The translations under genes were made by a program, and so were the position numbers. Of a DNA stretch of 64,000 nucleotides, positions 33,663 through 45,600 are shown in pieces; positions within the stretch are counted from its first letter, which is position 1, and every line of letters starts with the position of its first letter. The notes under the pieces are model-generated. The model had not been told where the DNA came from. It made no database searches and saw nothing but the letters and a program-made list of their open reading frames with translations. This DNA is from Sceloporus undulatus. Taxonomy: Eukaryota; Chordata; Lepidosauria; Squamata; Phrynosomatidae. Location: contig NC_056525.1 in the NCBI RefSeq assembly GCF_019175285.1, positions 127,845,329 through 127,909,328 of the forward strand. Reading direction: 5' to 3'.

Positions 33663-35732
33663 GTGGTTCTTCTGTTCCTAGTCCTGTTAGTTAGACCAGA
33701 GGGGAATGGCGTTGTCCACTGCTCGCCATACTGTGGCTGGTGCCCATCTGGCCTGACTGTCCTTGAGCCCAAGCTTTTGGTGTAGTTGGTGTGACTATGG
33801 AACACAAATCAGCTGAAATCCACATGCTGTGCATTGTGTAAGAGTTTACCATACCAACTCTGCTAGGCTATCCTTCACAACCTGGGACTCACTGTGTCTC
33901 TGATAGCCCCCTTGACACATGCAGTGGTAGTGGACAGTGGCTGGGGGGATTGAGAGGAGTGTCTGGCAATGTCCCCATTGCTGCGCCTGAGACAATTCTA
34001 CAAGACCACTGGGAATCTTCCAGAGGTCTAGCAGATTGATGTCATTGATTTGCATCTTGTTATGGAAATATAGCCAGACACATTTCCAATCCCCTCTGCT
34101 CTCCACCAGCAATGGAACACATTAAGAGGTGGCTGTTGCAGTGTCTTGGTGAGTCTGGTTGGCTTTGTCATTTCAGTAGGAGGAAGGGACCCTTTCTCCT
34201 ACCAACCTCTGCAGCAACCAGACAAATAACCTACAACACAAGGTAGAATACTCTTGCATATATCACTAACATAATCCTGGCTGTAGATCCCAGGAGTTCT
34301 GATGGTCAGTGAGTTGGTGATGGTGGGCAGTCCAGGGTAAACTCACCAGGCTGAACTACACCTGAAGCCTCTCTTCATAACTTATGAGCAGTTAACCCCT
34401 GCCTCTTATACTGTAAGCAGACGTGTCTTGCTTTCAAGGTTTCAACTTATTTGCCATAATCTAGTTGTCCCTTAATATGGCAAGAGAAAGTGAGCAATGG
34501 TTTTTCTGCTTTGGTCATCTGGACTACAGAAATTGTGGTGTGGGTGGGCAAGCTCAGGGTCCCGGGCTATTTTTCTGCCTCCATACTCTGCTTTGTAACA
34601 TACCAGCCCCCAAAAGTGAACTAGAAGATTTCGAAGTCAACTTTTGGTTTATTAAAAACACACATACACGCACACACTGTTTTTTGGAGGAGCCAAAACA
34701 AAGCATGAGAGTGATGCATCTTAAAGGACAATAGCTACTCCTGATGGCTTTTCAGAGTGACAATTCCATTTTCCGCCAGCCAGAATTTTCCCACCATTTT
34801 GAGGTACTGGAAGGATAGGAGAGGCCCTGACTCAGGAAAAGGCCTGAAGGACATGCAGGCCATTTGATTCCCATCCCTCAAGTAAATATGTCCAGTGGTT
34901 ACAGAGACCCCTGTTACCAGTAACAACACTTTTCTCCACAGCAGTTTTATATGCTTGTGGGGCTGGCGGAAGGAAATCCTCCCCAGCCCTCCTGTGACTT
35001 GGGGCCCATTTGTTGGTCAGCAAAATCATTTGGCCTTGGTGTAGCACAGATCACTGCTCTTTTATGCATCGAGCAACCTCATCAATGTTTTTGTCTCTTT
35101 CTTCTCAGCTATTTACCTCAATAGCATCCTCTGTTGCTGAGTTCTTTGACAGGTTTAATTATACTTTGAGTAGAAACAAAATGGCATTTCCACCATCAAT
35201 CAACCTTCCCCACCCTCTCTCTGTTGATGCCCTGAAGACTGAAATTGCAAAATCCTTGTTGGATTAAAACAAACACTGCTACCGAGGGCCTCCCTCGAAC
35301 ACCCTGCCCAATTCCTGCTTCTCCCCTGCCAGAGCCTTCATTTTTATGTTACTAATGATAGTTGGGCAAATCCTGGCTCCAATGATGCTCCTGTGCTCTG
35401 CTTTAGATGTTGATTGTGTCCTGGTGAGCTGTGCTTGTCCCCAAACACTGCTCTTGGCAGGCAGAGTCGATGTGTGATCTCAATACTTTGTAGCTCCACT
35501 GTCTCAGACCTGGGGAAGGTGGGATGGATGTACACAGCTTTGCAGGCCTAATGCCAAGAAAGTTCAAGGTTTCCCACTGGGATTGCTTGACTTCCCAACT
35601 ACTGTGGTGGGTAAAGCTCCAAGCTGAAACAGCAGGCAGCTGGAGGGGAAGAGGGGAGAGTAGGAGACAATGGTATCTGGTAGGTGGCATTCAGAAGCTG
35701 GGTATGAGGACGATAAGAGCCAGAGTTTGAAA
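33663..35732. other. Intron within copy A
   Basis: No exon found. A short AC-rich stretch (ACACACATACACGCACACAC) near 34,660 is the only notable item. Confidence 0.5.
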
Positions 35733-35830
35733 AAGTGACTTTTTAGGACTAGGACTCCCAGAATCTTCTGACCATGCTGGCTAGGAGACTTTAGGAGCTG
35801 TAGTCCAAAGCCAAGATCCTATTTTTGAAG
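35733..35830. mobile_element. MITE related to 3,829-3,926
   Basis: It starts AAGTGACTTTTTAGGACTAG, with ACTCCCAGAATCTTCTGACC and GGAGCTGTAGTCCAAAGCC. Copy B repeats it at about 41,013-41,105. Confidence 0.55.
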
Positions 35831-35965
35831 CTAGCAGAACAGATAGTTCCACTGGCATACCTAAGTAGAATGAGGGAGAGCAGCGGGATAGTGGCATGGG
35901 CAGTTCCTGCATCCAGCTGGGGGCTTCCTGTTTCAGCTCACAGGCCAATCTGTGACTGTCTTGGG

Positions 35966-36360
35966 GGTTTATCAAACAGGGTTTTTCCAGCTCAGATCTA
36001 GGGTGATTACGAATCGAGTGATGCGAATTCACGTTATAACGTTAATGTATAACATTAATGAAAACACCTGGTTCCTTCCAATGGAAGCTCCTCCCATGGG
36101 GCTTCCGCATTGCTTCCGGACTGAATCCTTACTGGCTCCTCATTTTGGAGAGTCCGCTAAATAAGTGAGTTGACAGGATTCGCATTGAGGCTCGCTTCGA
36201 ATTCACTGCGTATTGGTCTGGTGTGGAATGACACTTTGCTTGTGCTCTGGTACACCACCACAAAATCCCCAGGTTGCAAATTTCCCATGATGCCGTGCTG
36301 CAATTTTGCCCCATTAGCTTCTGGTGCTCCCCCCTGAATGAATGCATTCACGGTGCTCCC
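35966..36360. mobile_element. Partial foldback MITE (family of 12,299)
   Basis: AATTCACGTTATAACGTTAA and TGGTCTGGTGTGGAATGACA match the 12.3-kb element in part, in mixed orientation. Copy B repeats it at 41,247-41,655. Confidence 0.55.
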
Positions 36361-36525
36361 CCCAGTGAATTTCTTTCACTGCAAAATAATCAGTGTAGAA
36401 ACTGCAGTTCTACTTGGAAGTAAATCCTTCCTCCACCTTGGCCCCACTTTGGAGGACGTCCTGCCCCCCACCCCCAAAGAGTCCTTTAGAAACTTTACTA
36501 ACCCACTCTCTCTCTTTTACTGCAA

Positions 36526-36572
36526 AATAATAATAATAATAATAACAACAACAACAACAACAACAACAATAA
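36526..36572. repeat. (AAT)n(AAC)n microsatellite
   Basis: AAT units followed by AAC units. Copy B has an inserted repeat at this position. Confidence 0.9.
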
Positions 36573-36731
36573 TTTTGCCGGTGGGTGATACATTCAGATG
36601 AAGCAGAGGGCATTTAGAGATAGGTGACATTCCCTATCATTCACGTGAGGCTAGGGATGGAGGGTAGATCCAGATGACAGATCCGAAGGGAAAGAAACAG
36701 GAGGCTGGAGGGAGAGATGGAACTCCCAGAA

Positions 36732-36756
36732 NNNNNNNNNNNNNNNNNNNNNNNNN
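36732..36756. other. Assembly gap, 25 N
   Basis: A run of exactly 25 N that separates the two direct copies 31,511-36,731 and 36,757-42,087. Confidence 1.
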
Positions 36757-37074
36757 TTTCTTCAGAAGCCGCTGCCTGCCTGGTGAGGTGGGAGGGCAGG
36801 AAAGAGATACAGACCAACCAGGAGAACCAAACTATCTGCCTGTCAGCTCCATCCATTTCCCACAGATGTTGGGACTCCACCTTGAGAAAACCCTGTCTTG
36901 ATTTCTGAAGTGTGGCTGCTCAGTAGATACATGCTAATCCATATGCTGGTTCTGCCATTTGTCTGCCCCCAATTATTTGGGCCGGTTTGCAGTCTAGTCG
37001 GTTGACTACAACGTTTTGCCTAATCTGATGGGAGGGAGTTGTACACCCTTTTAACCATATGACTCTTCTGACAG

Positions 37075-37162
37075 GCTTTCTGGGAAAGGCTGGGTGCTGG
37101 ATCAGACTAGTATCTTGCCCAAGTTGATGCTTTTGTCCAGCGCTGCCAAGGATCTCCTGGAG
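37075..37162 (+). pseudogene. DNAH2: Redundant copy of the DNAH2 exon at 31,827
   Basis: This lies inside the direct repeat 36,757-42,087. It has the same acceptor and GTAGGT donor. Single-base differences break the frame (for example one base lost in the TTTGCCC run and one gained in GCTGCCAAG). It is probably a raw-read duplicate, not a second gene. Confidence 0.8.
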
Positions 37163-37480
37163 GTAGGTGGCATGTCGCCCCCAAAGCCTGTCCCTACAAA
37201 TGCTTTCACTTGTTTGTCTCCTCACAGGTTTCCAGGAATCATATTGATGTGAGCTGCAGATTCATAGGTTGCAGGTCCAGGCTGGATCTTCCTACTGCAG
37301 GTCAGACCATCTGATCTGGCGCTCTCTCAGGATGAATCCCATTTGGGGGAAAACGCAGGATAAAAATAAAAAATTAAAAATAAATGTTAGGCTGCTGGTG
37401 GGAAGAGAGATACGCAGCCTTGAGGACGAAGTGTGATGAGTTATAGTGGTAAAAAACGGCCCTGGCCTCTTTGTCCATAG

Positions 37481-37687
37481 GCTGTGACAGCCAGCCAGCA
37501 CTTTGCACGCTGGGAAGATGGCAAGCAGACACCACTGCCTTGCTTCTTTGGCCAGAGGGGCCCCCAGATGGCCAGGAGCCTACTGGACGTGGAGGAAACC
37601 TTCCACAAGTACCCTAAACCCACTCCGGAATGTGAAGGGGGGATCCTAGACGTATAAAAAACACCCTTGCCACGAGCGACTTCAACG
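37481..37687 (+). pseudogene. DNAH2: Redundant copy of the DNAH2 exon at 32,225
   Basis: This is a recognisable but indel-rich copy. The donor context is scrambled relative to the other two copies (TTCAAC then GTGCTGAG), and several homopolymers are altered. It belongs to the low-quality direct repeat. Confidence 0.75.
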
Positions 37688-38198
37688 TGCTGAGATGCTC
37701 CCGCTATCCTTGAAAGGCCCTTAAGGAGGGAGGAGTTCTAGAAACGAATGAGGGTTTCCATAATTATTGTTTTAGCTACCGGTGGGCCACATTGTGGCTC
37801 CCCCAGAGTTGTTTTTGCAACCCTCTCCTGTGCCGAGAAGTTGAATAAAGTTGAAAAAGAGAGAGGAGTAGGGAAGCAGCACATCTTAGCCTGTCATATG
37901 TGAGGGATGGGCCAAGTTTTTAAATAATAAAACCAATGACTGTTACCATATTTGTGTCCATTGGCTACAAGCTGTTGTTTTTTCCTGGAAGCTCATCATA
38001 GACCGGCAGCTAATGGCTGTGGACCAACCACCCATCCTCAGCTCACCAGTTTGAGTACGCACTGGTGTTAAAGGGACACTGGGGAAATAACAAACAATCA
38101 CTCCAGAGATCGAGGCAAAATCTAAGTTGGGGAATTATAATGCCCCGTGTGTTCTGACCATTCACTCCCTTGTGCTTTGAATTCCTTGGGGACCACAG

Positions 38199-38327
38199 CT
38201 TCCGTGCTGGTGTCAAGGACCGGAGGTGATGACCCAGAACTTGATGAGTTCCGCTTTTGAGACAGTGAACAGATGTCGAGCAAGGTGTTGAAGCCTGGAC
38301 ATCTTCCAGCATTTGTCATCACGCGAG
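38199..38327 (+). pseudogene. DNAH2: Redundant copy of the DNAH2 exon at 32,922
   Basis: Splice sites are retained (CCACAG and GTACAG). Indels in the coding part shift the frame between conserved words such as MTQNLMSSAFETV. It is part of the same low-quality direct repeat. Confidence 0.78.
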
Positions 38328-38764
38328 GTACAGCTGAGGCAACCTGCCCTTTGAATCCAAGCAGGGCTGAAACTTGACAGTCCAGAAGAGAGAAAACAAG
38401 ATTCAGCCCTGAATAACGCTTGCACTTGCAATGGGATATAGCTGCAGGGACCTGAAGACACCACAGTTGGGGAACTACATATTTGAAGTCTGAGAGTAAC
38501 GACCTTGGGCAGTCCTTGCCCTTAACCCAGTGGCTGTCTTAGAAAGAGCTTAGCATTCCTTATCCCAACCAGACACCACATGAGCACCCAACTTCTAACC
38601 TGTTGGTTGCTGTTCTGTCAACAAAGCCTTGGAAGCTGTGCAAAGCGGCCGGTGTTGGGAGATTTGGGGAGGAACTCTGGGGAGTGCTCTGTTTGCTGGA
38701 AAACAAAGATCTTGTCCATGTTTTGCCCAGAAAGCAATCCCACCATCCTCCTTTCTCTCCCCAG

Positions 38765-38949
38765 GCCATCAAACGCACCTTGACAAGAAAACAGTGGACC
38801 TCTACATGCTGTTCAACACAGGGAACTCGCTCTGGTCAACAAAGGAACTGAGCAAGAAGTGCCATTCCTCCCACCATCACAGTGTCCTTACTCAGGCATG
38901 GCCCACTGGGTTCGTGCCTCTGCGACGTCGCATTGACAAACCCATGCAG
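38765..38949 (+). pseudogene. DNAH2: Redundant copy of the DNAH2 exon at 33,481
   Basis: Acceptor CCCCAG and donor GTGGGT are present. VDLYMLFN and RRRIDKPMQ are readable but in different frames because of several indels. It is part of the low-quality direct repeat. Confidence 0.78.
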
Positions 38950-41821
38950 GTGGGTCTTCTGTTCTAGTCCTGTCAGTACGACCAGAGGGGGGAATGGCGT
39001 TGTCCACTGCTCTGCCATTGTGGCGGTGCCCATCTGGCCTGACTGTCCTTGAGCCCAACGCTTTTGTGTAGTTGGTGTGACTATGGAACACAAATCAGCT
39101 GAAATCTCCATGCTGTGCATTGTGTAAACGTTTACCAATACCAACTCTGCTAAGGCTATCCTTCACCAACACTGGGACTCACATGTGTCTCTGATAGCCC
39201 CCCTTGACCATTCAGTGGCTAGTGGACAGTGGCTGGCGGGGATTAGAGGAGTGTCTGGCAATGTCCCCATTGCTGCCTGAGGACAACTTCTACCAAGACC
39301 CACTGGACATCTTCCAGAGGTCTAGCAGATGATGTCATTGATTTGCATCTTGTTATGGAAATATAGCCCAGACCACATTTCCCAATCCCCTCTGCTCTCC
39401 ACCAGCAATGGAACAGACTGAGGTGGTGTCTGCAGTGTCTTGGGAGTCCTGGGGAGCTTGTCATTTCAGTAGGAGGAAGGGACCCTTTCTCCTACCAACC
39501 TCTGCAGCAACCAGACAAATAACCTACCACAAGCACAAGGTATAGAATACTCTTGCATCATATCACTAACATATCTGGCTGTAGATCCCAGGCAGTTCTG
39601 ATGGTCAGTGAGTGGTGTGGTGGGCAGTCCAAGGGTAAACACCAGCGAAACCACCTGAAGCCTCTCTTATAACTTAGAGCAGTTAACCCCTGCCTCCTTA
39701 TTACGTAACAGCAGACGTGTCTATCTTCAAGAGGTTTCAAACTTATTTCCACATAATCTAGTTGTCCCTTAATATGGCAGAGAGACAGTGAGCAATGGTT
39801 TTTCTGCTTTGGTCATCTGACTACAGAAATTGTGGGTGGTGGGCAAGCTCAAGGGCTCCCTGGGCTATTTTCTGCCTCCATACTCTGCTTTGTAAAATAC
39901 CAGCCTCCCAAAAGTGAACTAGAAGATTCTGAAGTCAACTTTTGGTTTATAAAAACACACATACACGCACACACATGCACACAGTTCTTTTGGAGGAGCC
40001 ACAAACAAAGCATGAGAGTGATGCATCTTAAGGACAATAGCTACTCCTGATGGCCTTTCAGAGTGACAATTCCATTTTCCGCCAGCCAGGAATTTCCCAC
40101 CATTTTGAGGTACTGGAAGGATAGGCAGAGGCCTGACTACCGGAAAGGGCCTGAAAGAGATGCGGCCATTTGACCCATCCCTCAAGTAAATTATGTCCAG
40201 TGGTTACAGAGACCCCTGTACCCAGTAACACACTTTCTCTCACAGCAGTTTATATCGCTTGTGGGGCTGGCGGAAGGTAATCCTCCCCAGCCCTCCTGTG
40301 ACTTGGGGCCCATTGTTGGTCAGCAAATCATTGGCTCTTGCGTGTAGACACATCCTGCTCTTATGCATCGAGCAACCTCATCAATGTTTTTGTCTCTTCT
40401 CAGCTATTTACCTCACATAGCACCTCTGTTGCTGAGTTCTGGACAGGTCTTATTTCTTTGAGTACGAAACCAAAATGGCATTTCCACCATCAATCAACCT
40501 CCCCCCCCTCTCTCTGTTTATGCCCTGAAGACTGAAATTGCAAAACCTTGTAGGATATAAAACAAACACTGCTAACCGACGGGCTCCCCTCTGAACCGCC
40601 CTGCCCAATTCCTGCTTCTCCCCTGCCAGAGCCTTCATTTTATGTTACTACTTAGTAGTTGCCAAATTCCTGGCCTCCAATGATGCTCCTGTGCTCTGCT
40701 TAGACTGTTTATTGTGTCGGTGAGCTGTGCTTGTCCCCAAAACCTGCTCTTGGCAGGCAGCAGCGTGGTGATCTCAATACTTGTGCTCCACTGTCTCAGA
40801 CCTGGGGAAGGTGGGTGGATGTACACACGCTTTGCAGGCCTAATGCCAAGAAAGTTCAAGGTTTCCCACTGGATTGCTTGATCCCAAACATGTGGTGGGT
40901 AAGCTCCAAGCTGAAAACAGCAGCAGCTGGAGGGGAGAGGGGAGAGTAGGAGACAATGTATCTGGTAGTGGCATTCAGAAGCTGGGTATGAGGACGATAA
41001 GAGCAGCGTTGAAAAAGTGACTTTTTAGGACTAGGACTCCCAGAATCTTCTGACCATGCTGGCTAGGAGACTTAGGACGCTGTAGTCCAAAGCCAAGATC
41101 CTATTTTGAAGCTAGCAGAACAGATAGTTCCACTGGCATACCTCTAAGTAGAATGACGGGAGAGCAGCGGGTAGTGCATGGGCAGTTCCTGCATCCAGCT
41201 GGGGGCTCCTGTTTCAGCTCAACCGGCCAACCTGTGACTGTCTTGGGGGGTTTATCAAACAGGTTTTTCCGCTCCGCTCTAGGGTGCTCAATCGAGTGAT
41301 GCGAATTCACCTTTATCAACGTTAATGTATAACATTAATGAAAACACCTGGTTCCTTCCCAATGGAAGCTCCTCCCATGGGGCTTCCGCATTGCTTCCGG
41401 ACTGAATCCTTACTGGCTCCTCCATTTGGAGAGTCCGCTAAATAAGTGAGTTGACAGGATTCGCATGAGGCTCCGCTCGAATTCACTGCGTATTGGTCTG
41501 GTGTGGAATGACACTTTGCTTGTGCTCTGGTACACCACCACACAAATCCCCAGGTGCAAATTTCCACTGATGCCGTGCTGCAATTTTGCCCCATACTCTG
41601 GTGCTCCCCTGAATGAAGCCATTCACGGTGCTCCCCCCAGTGAATTTCTTCACGCAAATAACTCAGTGTAGACAACTGCAGTCTACTGCGAAGTCTAATC
41701 CTTCCTCCACCTTGGCCCCCTTGGAAGGACGTCCGCCCCCACCCCCAAAGAGCCTTTAGAACCTTACTAACCCACTCTCTCCTCTTTACTGCAAATAATA
41801 ATAAAATAATTCCAACAAACA

Positions 41822-41918
41822 ACTCCCCATTAGCGCCTATGGGTTTTCGGCTTGCGAAGGCTTTTCGGGTTACGAAAGCGGCCGCGGAACGAATTAATTT
41901 TGTAACCCGAGGGAGCAC
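41822..41918. mobile_element. MITE end present only in copy B
   Basis: The reverse strand begins CAGTGCTCCCTCGGGTTAC, and the insert holds GGTTACGAAAGCGGCCGC. It is CpG-rich and sits in the microsatellite. Copy A lacks it. Confidence 0.6.
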
Positions 41919-42127
41919 TGAATAATAATTTTGCCGGTGGGTGATACATTCAGATGAAGCAGAGGGCATTTAGAGATAGGTGACATTCCCTATCATTCAC
42001 GTGAGGCTAGGGATGGAGGGTAGATCCAGATGACAGATCCGAAGGGAAAGAAACAGGAGGCTGGAGGGAGAGATGGAACTCCCAGAATTCCATAGCCTTG
42101 AGCCAAGGACCCCACAAGAAACTCCAA

Positions 42128-42215
42128 CTGTAATAATAATAATAATAATAATAAATTATTATTATTATTATTATTATTACATTTTAAAATAATATTAATA
42201 ACAATAATAATTTAA
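42128..42215. repeat. (AAT)n/(ATT)n microsatellite
   Basis: AAT units followed by ATT units, a small foldback, inside a MITE-rich patch. Confidence 0.9.
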
Positions 42216-42221
42216 GTTATT

Positions 42222-42362
42222 AGTTTGCTGAGGCACCAGAGCTCTCTGGCAGAGAAGGCTCAATATCTCAGGACACTACAGTTCCCAGAATTCCATAGCA
42301 CTGAGCCAGGACAGTTAAAGTGGAGTTAAACTGGATTATCTCCCCAGTGTGGCTGCAACCTA
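42222..42362. mobile_element. MITE of the CAGAGCTCTCTG family
   Basis: GCACCAGAGCTCTCTGGCAG, CAGTTCCCAGAATTCCATAG and AACTGGATTATCTCCCCAGT. The left half may be the piece at 42,074-42,118. Confidence 0.65.
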
Positions 42363-42569
42363 AGAGAAGGCAACTGTTACAAAGGGGAGGAGAGATGTAG
42401 ATGAAATAGATGAGGAGAATGACAAGAGGATAGATGTCGATGTGGTTGAAATAGATGGGGGCTCTGACAGGAAGGACCCCTTCGAATTTGTCTGCCAGGG
42501 ATGGGAAAATAGAAGGGAGGAAGAAAGGGGAAGCTGTCATTCCCGTGAAAGTGGAACCAGGCTCCCTTC

Positions 42570-43126
42570 TTCATCCTGGAAATGCAAAGGTTCAGGATGC
42601 GTCCAGAGCCCCACTGAGCATGCGCAAGGGTCCCAATTCGAATCGTTGAATCCGCATGGTAAGCACTGGTGTGGTAATACAATTTGCACTCCCTCCGCTT
42701 TGCCTGAATCCGCATCACGTAATTTGCCTTGGATTCGATTCCCCCTCAGTTTGGAAGGGCAACGGAAGGGCAACCAGATGTGATAAGGAGCCCTGGTGGC
42801 GCAGTGGTTAAATGCCTGTACTGCAGCCATTCACTCAAAACCACAAGGTTGCGAGTTCAAGACCAGCAAAAGGGCCCAAGCTCGACTCAGGCTTGCATCC
42901 TTCCGAGGTCGCTAAAATGAGTACCCAGACTGTTGGGGGCAAATTAGCTTACTTGCTAATTAGCTTACTTGCTGTTCACCGCTATGATCTTTGGAATAGC
43001 AGTATATAAATAAAACAAATTATTATTATTATTATTATTATTATAAAACACGTTATAACGTCAATTCACATCGTTCAACCCACAGTCACCCCTGATCTTC
43101 GCTCCACTAACCTCTGTGTGATAAAT
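42570..43126. mobile_element. Half of the foldback MITE with a nested SINE
   Basis: This is the reverse complement of 12,299-12,590 with a SINE inserted at 42,787. Its right end is ACCTCTGTGTGATAAAT. Confidence 0.75.
42787..43048 (+). mobile_element. Sauria-type tRNA SINE
   Basis: It starts GGAGCCCTGGTGGCGCAGTG (A box) and has GGTTGCGAGTTCAAGACC (B box), CCTTCCGAGGTCGCTAAAAT, and a tail ending in ATT repeats. It is flanked by ATAA on both sides. The empty site can be read in the sister element near 12,383. This family is diagnostic of squamates. Confidence 0.88.
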
Positions 43127-43448
43127 GCCTTGGTTGTGGGAGTGGAGCTCTGCCCTTCTGCTGCACCAGCATGTCAGCCAAACCATTGTGCCACCATTCA
43201 GATTAAGGGAACTACTTGGATCAGGATATGGAATACCCCCTTGCACATGCTTCTAAAAAGTACAGCAACCTGTATAAGCAGAGTTTTTGCAGGCATAGTG
43301 CCCCAATGGCATCCTGGCCCTCAAAAATAACTTTTTCCCAATTTGGGGGGGAGGGGGGAGATGTAGGTGAGTAGGAAGAAGTAATAGAGCAGAGGGTGTC
43401 AAGCCAGGAGGTAACTAGCCAATAAACACTGAGTCACAAGATCTAATA

Positions 43449-43903
43449 CCATGGTGGCAAACTTGTTCCACACGTGCCAGAGAGAGCACACAAAGCCCTT
43501 TCTGAGGGCATGCAGCAGAGGTTCGCCACCACGGGCTCCGTTCCTCCACCCCTCCCACTCTGGAAAGATGAGAGGAAGCCTTTCCATGGTGGGAGGGGTG
43601 GAGGAAAGGAGCACTCTGTTTCCCCACCTCCCCACCCTGGAAAATGGGGAAAAGCCATCCTCCATTTTGAAAAAGACTGAGAAGCATGGATTTATTTTAT
43701 ATCTATATGAGTGTTTTTAGCTCAGGATGACCATACTTGGTCCTCCTCCTATTCAGGACCTGCCCTCCATTTCAACTTCCTGGCCAACCTCCATTTTTTC
43801 CTTGCATGTTTTTCCCCCGGATGTCCCCCCGCACCAGGTGACACCCGATGCGGAAACGCCATTGAGTTTGGGCATTCAGACTCTAAAAGGTTCGCCATCA
43901 CTG
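43449..43903. mobile_element. Non-autonomous hAT element
   Basis: The terminal inverted repeats CCATGGTGGCAAAC and GTTCGCCATCACTG are imperfect partners. It is flanked by 8-bp duplications ATCTAATA (43,441-43,448) and ATCTAACA (43,904-43,911), the hAT target size. There is no transposase. It is GC-rich with internal foldback words (GCACTCTGTTTCCCC, GGTGGGAGGGGTGGAGG). Confidence 0.85.
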
Positions 43904-43911
43904 ATCTAACA

Positions 43912-44780
43912 GGTTTGGTGAACAGATGCCTTTGGGGGCCTTTACTGAGTCTGTATGAGGCTCTTAAAAACGTGTGAGATGCCGCATAAATTTTAAAAAA
44001 CCTGATTTGACTTTAGAGAATCTTAGCTTCTAGCCCCTCCTCATTGATTGTTTGAGAAACAGAACTCAGTTTGGTGGGTGGGGTGGTGGTCTGGAAGCAA
44101 AGGCCTTAAGCAGCTGTGCTATACGTGAAGCCAGATATCTTTCTCTGGCTTTTCACAACTGATCCCTGGCCAGCGTTGTCTCTCACCATAGTCTGATTAG
44201 CCGGGAGACATGCATGACCCTGCTGGGGCAGGTGACATCCTAGCCTTTCTGCAATCTCTGGACTCTTTGAGAAAAGGCAGGGATCAATCAATCAATCAAT
44301 CAGCCAATCAAAGAAACATCCAGTCTGTTGAAGGCCCTGGCCAGTGTGCTAGAACAGCTCGTCTTTGTCCTCACTTGGCATTAATCCTAATTCCTGGTCT
44401 TGTTGCCCATTCCTCGCCTTCCGTGAACTGCCTGTCTCCCAGCACTTTACCTGCTGCCATTACAAGTCTAGAGACTGGCACCACTGCTAGCCTGAAGTTG
44501 AGCCCCAGAGCCCCAGAGTTGTTGGTCTAGAAAGTGAGAAGTCAGTGCCAGCTTCTCTGGCACCATACCGTCATAGAGGAAACCACAGCACCAGATGAGT
44601 GGTTAAGAATTATCCTTTGGGTGGGTAATCTCCACCCCTGCTACCATTTTAAAAAAGAGCATGGTTGTACTTATTTATACACCTGTTTTGGTGGGGCAGA
44701 ACAACTCTACTGTAAGTGCCAAGAGGCAAGAAACAGAGGATGAGGAAACTCCATCCTCAAGAGACCCAGCCACCATCGTG

Positions 44781-44815
<35 letters not shown>

Positions 44816-45422
44816 GCTGCAGCATGTCCAGCATCTGGGTTAGAGCAGTATTCCCCACCCAAGCCTTTCAGAGGGTTGGCACTGCAAGCCCAAACATCTG
44901 CATGGCCAATGGCATGGAAAATGTAGTTCAAACTGTTGCAAAGATGCAAAGTGGGGAAGGATGACCCAAGAGATGCCTTCTTATTTTAACTCTGACTGCA
45001 GTTACAGGTGACACACAGTTCAGTGACAGAGATTTCAGTGTTGGTGGTCTTTTTAAAACGAGATCCCCACAATAGGGAGATTGGGACAGGTTTGTAATGT
45101 GGTCCCTTTTGGGTCAGGAGAGCCTGGAGAGTAAAAGGCACAGTCTTCCCATGTCTGTATTTCTGGACCAAACAAGTATATGCCTTGACTCTGGGAACTG
45201 GCACTGGCTTGAGAACAGACAAAAGCACTAACTCCATGCTATGTCCTCACCCAACTGACTGTCAACTGAAAGAGTAGGAAACAGGTTCCCTCTGCCCTGA
45301 AGAGCAACAAGTTAGATCAAGGGTAGCATCTTTCAAGAAGTGACTGTAGGAGGGGGAGGCATACATTTGTGGTTCAAAGGGGAATTGGGTTTGCCTCATT
45401 GTTCATGGATTATTGACCCTCA
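43912..45422. other. Intronic sequence
   Basis: Nothing recognised except (CT)n at 44,778-44,812 and an ATCA run near 44,285. Confidence 0.5.
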
Positions 45423-45447
45423 NNNNNNNNNNNNNNNNNNNNNNNNN
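45423..45447. other. Assembly gap, 25 N
   Basis: A run of exactly 25 N inside the DNAH2 intron upstream of the exon at 47,037. Confidence 1.
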
Positions 45448-45561
45448 CCCTCGGTGGCCTCTTAAAGGCTAGCAGTGCGACTCTCTCTCTTCGCATGGTC
45501 CCGCCAGTCGCATGACTGGGGAGTTCATGCTGAGTTTTGCAATGGCAAAAGCTTTTTAAAA

Positions 45562-45563
45562 GA

Positions 45564-45594
<31 letters not shown>

Positions 45595-45600
45595 ATTAGT
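45562..45600. repeat. (AT)n microsatellite
   Basis: AT units with one internal TATTA interruption. Confidence 0.9.

Larger units (their letters stand above)
31511..36731. repeat. Direct duplicate, copy A
   Basis: A 5.2-kb segment with four DNAH2 exons. Its right edge abuts the 25-N gap. It recurs directly at 36,757-42,087, and most of it recurs inverted at 48,413-53,693. Sequence quality is intermediate, with occasional indels. Confidence 0.95.
36757..42087. repeat. Direct duplicate, copy B (indel-rich)
   Basis: This copies A from its first base after the gap. At 42,087 it passes A's cut end (CCCAGAA) and runs on into unique sequence. Single-base indels are frequent, especially in homopolymers, as in unpolished long reads. 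It contains one real difference from A: a roughly 95-bp inserted repeat at 41,822-41,918. Confidence 0.95.

Noticed and set aside
33925-34130. A missing DNAH2 exon in the CLAMSPLLPEDNFYK-like frame
   Set aside because: Only the first residues resemble the expected segment. No matching acceptor and donor pair or continuing identity.
41322-41969. 215-codon open frame on the minus strand
   Set aside because: It crosses a foldback MITE, a microsatellite and the inserted MITE end in the indel-rich copy B. No protein family features.
42787-42860. tRNA gene
   Set aside because: A and B boxes are present, but the sequence continues into a Sauria SINE body and tail and cannot form the full cloverleaf of a tRNA.
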